From Hemibagrus wyckioides (Eukaryota; Chordata; Actinopteri; Siluriformes; Bagridae): a stretch of 64,000 nucleotides of DNA. Numbering within the stretch: the stretch's first letter is position 1; each line of letters begins with the position of its first letter. Location of the stretch: positions 15,531,280 to 15,595,279 of the forward strand of contig NC_080710.1 of assembly GCF_019097595.1 (NCBI RefSeq). Direction: 5' to 3'. Made by a program: the position numbers and the translations under genes. The notes under the pieces are model-generated. The model ran no database searches. It was not told the DNA's origin and was given only the letters and a program-made list of their open reading frames with translations. Shown piece after piece: positions 60,424-64,000 of this stretch.

Positions 60424-61752
60424 ATATCAAAATTTGTAAAACAGGAATGCATGCATATATGGGATGGTTTCTCACTATTTTGTAAGGAATTGAGTGAGTG
60501 CTGTTTGTCTTCTCATGAACAGAACAACTTGTCTGTTCAGATAAACAAAGAAAGCCCCCAGAAATCCACATGAGATCCTATAAGAAATACAGCATCATTT
60601 AGAGAGACATTAAACACACACACACACACACACACACACAGCAATAACCCCTGCAGAATAATGAACTCTCATTCATAAAATACGGAATTACAGCTTCACA
60701 TTCTCTGTTAAATAGAACAGCTCTGCGTGTATTATGCTAAACATACCCAATGACAGCAAACGCTGGCAGCTCCTGCAGGTCAAATGGAAAGTCCATCCGG
60801 AATTTTGTGCGGAACAGAGCTGTAATTGTGACTATGGGAAAAGAGCAAACAGTGAAGCTCACCAACAATAAAAATATTCATCAGCTCAGTGAATTGTGAA
60901 TTATGAATTTATATTGCCCCATTAAAAAAGATTTTGCGTGCATGCCCAACCAGAGTCTTTGTTCCACACAGATAGCACTCTGAATATAAATGCACTGAAC
61001 GTAGCAGCGAAGTATCCTCTCCAATAATTCCTCACAGCAAAATAGGTGGATGTGACCTCAATACTGAACAACACACCTGCAAGGGAGAGAGAGAGAGAGA
61101 GAGTGAGTGAGAGAGAGAGAGAGAGAGAAAAATGACGAGTAAACAGTATATTATATAACATCTGTTATAGCACCTGCTGTATGTAACTTTTGTTATTGAT
61201 TACTGTGAGTAATATGATTAGGAGAAAATGATTTGTATGTTACCAAAGAAAAGGAACCTGAGGTGAGAAACAGCAAGAAAGAGCAAAAGTGTGTTTTACC
61301 TCCGAGAGGAGTGCCAAAACAGCAGCCGACCCCTACAGCACACCCCACTGTCAGAATATCAGTGTAACCATAGGGGTTCTACTGAGAGAGAGAGATAGAA
61401 AGAAGAATGAGGGTTATAGAGGACTGAAGGGAGAGAGGATAAGAGGAGGAAAGTAAAGGAACAGCTGAGAGAGGCCAACGTGTGGGTGAGAGAAAAATAA
61501 AATGGGAAATTTAAATGAAATGAGAAAAGGAGAGAGAGAGTTGGGATGAGAGAATAAAGTGAATAAGAGAACAGGAGAACAGTGGGGGAAACAAATGAAT
61601 AAAGTAAGTAAATCATTCCAGAGAACCCAGTGAGGAGTTTCAACCAGATAAAAGTAAATCTCAGGCCAAACTCAAAACACAAAACAAGCACCAACTTTAC
61701 ATTAGCTGCCCTTAATAACTGTGTCTCTAGAGTGGATAGATAAATAGGTATT

Positions 61753-61789
<37 letters not shown>

Positions 61790-63124
61790 GGTTTGGGGAA
61801 AAAGCTGATGTATTACTGTGTGTAATTATATCATCTGGATGTAATTACAATTGTTATTATGGACAACTAACAACAGGTTGGAAGATCCACTGCTCAGAGC
61901 AGAGCAGAGTGAGAGGTAGATACCGGGGACTCACATTTCTCTCAACTCTGATCCCTCAGAAGCCAGTGTGTATATGCTGCACATATATAATGCACTGTAC
62001 ACGAAAGCAGGAGTTACTTGCCTCCCAGGGGAGCACCGAAACAGGTGCCTACTCCCACTGCACACGCACACACCAGCAGGTCCTTAACATGGGCACTATT
62101 CTGGACGGGGTTAAGAAAACAACGCAAAGGCATACACACACACGCAACACACACAAGCCAGTAAAGAGAGTTAATACTCACACTATTAATACAAAGACTA
62201 GTAGTGAGAGACAAGACTTGAGGCAGAGTAAATAAGAGACATGGAGAGAGACAGATAAGGAGAAACAGAGGGACAGCAAGGGTGAAACTAAATACATCAC
62301 AAAATAATTCAAAACATAATACATAACAGATGCAAGCATACCTTGCAGATGATCCAAAATGTTATGTCACAACATGTACAGTATGTATTATTGCTCTTAA
62401 ACACTGCTTTGAGGTCAGAGCTGCCATCTGAGCCGAGTCCAGCAGTAACAGCTATTAGTACTGACGGAGCCGCAGCATTAACATGCTCACATCACAGACT
62501 CGTGTCTAATGGTGGGTCATTTTTTTTTTTTATTCACAGTCTTATAAGAAATGAACTAAACTATGCTTCTGTTGAATACTTACATACATTTGGAATGAAC
62601 TACATTTATTGGTACTTTTTTTTTAAGTAATGCTGTTTTACAAAATCCTTAGTTAAACGTACATTTGCATTTTATGTATTTTATACGTAATCACTACACA
62701 GAAGCTGATTTGCAATTAAATGATTCATTTTTTTTTTAACAGGTGGAGTTGAAGAAATCTGGAGAGTAATTTAAGTACTATAAAAAGCTAAAAATCCTAA
62801 GCCAGTTTAGGGATAATCCTACAGATTTATTTTTCACTAAGAGTAAATTATGCACACATTCTAAAATGGGCAAGTACGGCTACTAATAACATAATTATAG
62901 TGTGTTTGAAATATTTAATGACAACATAAACTGTTCTTTATTTTCATTCCTCATAAGAATGATAATAAAGGCATGAATAACCCACCATATATGCTGGTGC
63001 AGCTCAGCACTCAAGACACAAACACAGTGCAGACCAGAGGCTTTACCTCGTACACTCCCGTGAAGAAGGACATTACTCTACTCAGCACAGCAGCACAGAT
63101 ACTTGCAATGTGAACAAAAGGGCC
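55110..63124 (-). CDS. clcn1: ClC-1 voltage-gated chloride channel, exons from helix F to stop
   Basis: Homodimeric chloride channel of the muscle sarcolemma that stabilises resting potential. Exons in transcript order: 63124-63047, 62100-62022 or 61378-61300 (alternatives), 61076-60951, 60831-60747, 60577-60476, 60196-60112, 59960-59805, 59592-59523, 59397-59287, 59195-58982, 58865-58732, 58427-58246, 57792-57720, 57087-57011, 56547-56503, 56402-56298, 56061-55975, 55490-55110. Phases agree; 729 aa visible using one alternative. Motifs: GPFVHIAS (after GKE), [37 protein letters not shown] (GxFxP selectivity motif), [18 protein letters not shown]. Two CBS domains follow. The tail [20 protein letters not shown] and ending DDELV favour ClC-1 over ClC-2. 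N-terminal exons are beyond the right edge. Confidence 0.94.
55570..55905 (+). repeat. SINE-like interspersed repeat in last clcn1 intron
   Basis: Blocks AACCGCTTTATCCTGGTTA, GGGGCAAGTTAGAGTAGCCA, GGAGGAAACC and AGGGACCCTGGAGCTGTCAG follow the order of a widespread fish repeat. It starts only about 80 nt inside the intron on the acceptor side of the last exon. Confidence 0.6.
55975..59195 (-). CDS. clcn1: clcn1 exons for CBS1, linker and CBS2
   Basis: Exon 59195-58982 ends the membrane part (helices [19 protein letters not shown]). Exons 58865-58732 and 58427-58246 encode CBS1 ([40 protein letters not shown]). Exons 57792-57720, 57087-57011 and 56547-56503 are a variable linker. Exons 56402-56298 and 56061-55975 encode CBS2 ([40 protein letters not shown]), completed by exon 55490-55110 (LQKAIEG). 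The linker is shorter than in human by memory. Confidence 0.88.
60202..60222. repeat. (CA)n at a clcn1 splice acceptor
   Basis: On the transcript strand this is a (UG)n tract ending a few nt before TTTTAG, the acceptor of exon 60196-60112. It takes the place of a normal pyrimidine tract. Confidence 0.9.
60326..60420. repeat. (GA)n microsatellite in clcn1 intron
   Basis: About 95 bp of GA with CGAG and GGAG interruptions. Other clcn1 intron repeats: CA at 60613-60640, GA at 61086-61130 (forming the CT tract of an acceptor) and GA at about 61755-61785. Confidence 0.95.
61300..61378 (-). CDS. clcn1: clcn1 alternative exon B (helix G-H), canonical form
   Basis: 79 nt, phase 0 to 1, encoding [15 protein letters not shown] then [12 protein letters not shown], with CAGTAG acceptor and GAG|GTAAAA donor. 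This version matches mammalian ClC-1 ([18 protein letters not shown]) and is likely the default exon 7. Confidence 0.85.
61379..62021. other. Intron between clcn1 alternative exons A and B
   Basis: 643 bp. Contains a GA repeat (about 61755-61785) and AG-rich sequence at 61380-61560, which on the transcript strand is an extended CU-rich stretch running up to the exon B acceptor. That is a potential site for polypyrimidine-tract-binding regulators. Too long for simple steric exclusion. Confidence 0.5.
62022..62100 (-). CDS. clcn1: clcn1 alternative exon A (helix G-H), GC donor
   Basis: 79 nt, phase 0 to 1, encoding [27 protein letters not shown] in pieces: [15 protein letters not shown] then [12 protein letters not shown]. 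The acceptor is GTCCAG with a TTAAC branch-like site; the donor is GAG|GCAAGT, a good GC-AG type site. The frame is open and aligns residue for residue with exon B downstream. It joins in frame to the exons on both sides. Including both A and B would shift the frame (158 nt). Confidence 0.75.
62101..63046. other. clcn1 intron upstream of exon A
   Basis: About 0.95 kb, AT-rich, no repeats or exons recognised. The open frames here show no family resemblance. Confidence 0.5.
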
Positions 63125-63589
63125 CTGGGGGGAAAAAAGACACAGACAAACATGTGAAATTATTATTCACTATTTTGGCCTGTAAATTTACAGGAACTCG
63201 CTGGCTACAGATAGTTAATAGTTAATAGTTAATAGTTATAGAATTCTTAATGCAATATTTGTTTACAATAATTACAAAATCTAATATATCTTTCAACGCA
63301 GGCTTTTTGGAAGGTTTTTTGATGTAGAAAATAAAACACATCAGATCTTGTTCCACCTGTGATATAATGTGATATAGCAAGCAACAGGATTCAAGTGAAA
63401 AACAAAAAAAAAGAAAGAAAAGATGTAAAGTAACCTGGTTGCAGATGTGTGCTAACTCCTTAACTAATACTTTGTTAATAATACACCTTTTGCTTGTATT
63501 ACAGTGTTCTTTCTGGGTGTAAGTCACTTAGCAACTTAGTAACTTAGCAAATCCGGATTTTGTAATTTTTTTCTATTCTTCTTTTAAAA

Positions 63590-64000
63590 ATACTCTAGAT
63601 CAATCAATACAGCAAAGAGTTCTCCTGTGCACACCCTTCTCCAAGTCAAACCTTAGATTTTCAATAGGATTTAGATCTAAGCTCAGTCTGGACCATCCCA
63701 AATATTGATTATCTTCTCCTGAAGTCATTCCCTTGATGACTTGGATTTGTGCACTGGGTTGTAATCGTGCTGGATCTTTTTTTACTTCAACTTCAGAGAG
63801 GTTTTATGCTAAAAAAGATTCATCCATGGTTCCCTCTAACATGATTAGAGTAGGAACAACATTCTTCACCATGGTTATGGTCTTTTTTGGGTGATAGGCT
63901 GCCATTCTTTTGTTCTAAATATAATAAAGTTCTACCTTGGTCTCATAAGACCATAACACACTTTGCCACATGTTTTGGGGTCATTTGGGTGAGCCTGGGT
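63590..64000 (-). mobile_element. Tc1-like element fragment, cut by the window edge
   Basis: Antisense, degenerate Tc1 transposase-type sequence, including TTGGTCTCATAAGACCATAAC and CACTTTGCCACATG, characteristic of the catalytic region. Frames are broken. It lies in the clcn1 intron upstream of exon 63124-63047 and continues past the window. Confidence 0.6.

Noticed and set aside
62022..62100. Exon A as a pseudo-exon
   Set aside because: Open frame, exact length match, residue-by-residue similarity to exon B and usable splice sites argue against decay, though expression remains to be shown.

Overview
This is a vertebrate chromosome segment, almost certainly from a teleost fish. The genes are multi-exon with GT-AG introns, the intergenic DNA is full of CA, GA and TA microsatellites, and there are many short Tc1/mariner and hAT remnants of the kind common in bony fish. 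The repeat flavour would fit an ostariophysan such as a catfish, but that is only a guess. No prokaryotic features are present.

Four protein-coding genes were reconstructed exon by exon. Splice sites and reading phase agree across every listed junction. (1) kel, Kell-type M13 metallopeptidase, minus strand, 60-5112. The 5' twelve coding exons are present; the zinc-site exons lie beyond the left edge. (2) zyx, zyxin, minus strand, coding 8476-16897. All coding exons are present (624 aa), with a probable non-coding first exon near 22840-22990. (3) fam131b, plus strand, exons 41104-50448. The 3' eight coding exons are present; the start codon exon was not found. (4) clcn1, skeletal-muscle type ClC-1 chloride channel, minus strand, 55110-63124. 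The exons from the GKEGP/helix F region to the stop are present; the N-terminal exons lie beyond the right edge.

The trio zyx-fam131b-clcn1 keeps the order and relative orientation I recall for human 7q34-q35 (CLCN1, FAM131B, ZYX). KEL is also on that human chromosome arm, so this is a conserved block. fam131b and clcn1 converge tail to tail; kel and zyx are in tandem. The genes are not known to share a pathway. Zyxin acts at focal adhesions and actin, ClC-1 sets muscle membrane excitability, KEL is an erythroid surface protease, and FAM131B is poorly characterised.

Layout: 1-5.3 kb kel; 5.3-6.3 kb a Tc1 derivative; 6.3-16.9 kb zyx 3' UTR and coding exons, with a hAT element and a palindromic Tc1 derivative in introns; 16.9-23.2 kb zyx intron 1 and promoter; 23.2-41.1 kb gene-poor, microsatellite-rich DNA with a probable CpG-containing promoter near 37.4-37.8 kb; 41.1-50.4 kb fam131b; 50.4-55.1 kb converging 3' UTRs; 55.1-64 kb clcn1.

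The most notable finding is a pair of tandem, equal-length (79 nt), same-phase alternative exons in clcn1 (62022-62100 and 61300-61378). Both encode the helix G-H segment, and the upstream copy has a GC splice donor. The two look mutually exclusive and would give two channel versions differing at the dimer interface.
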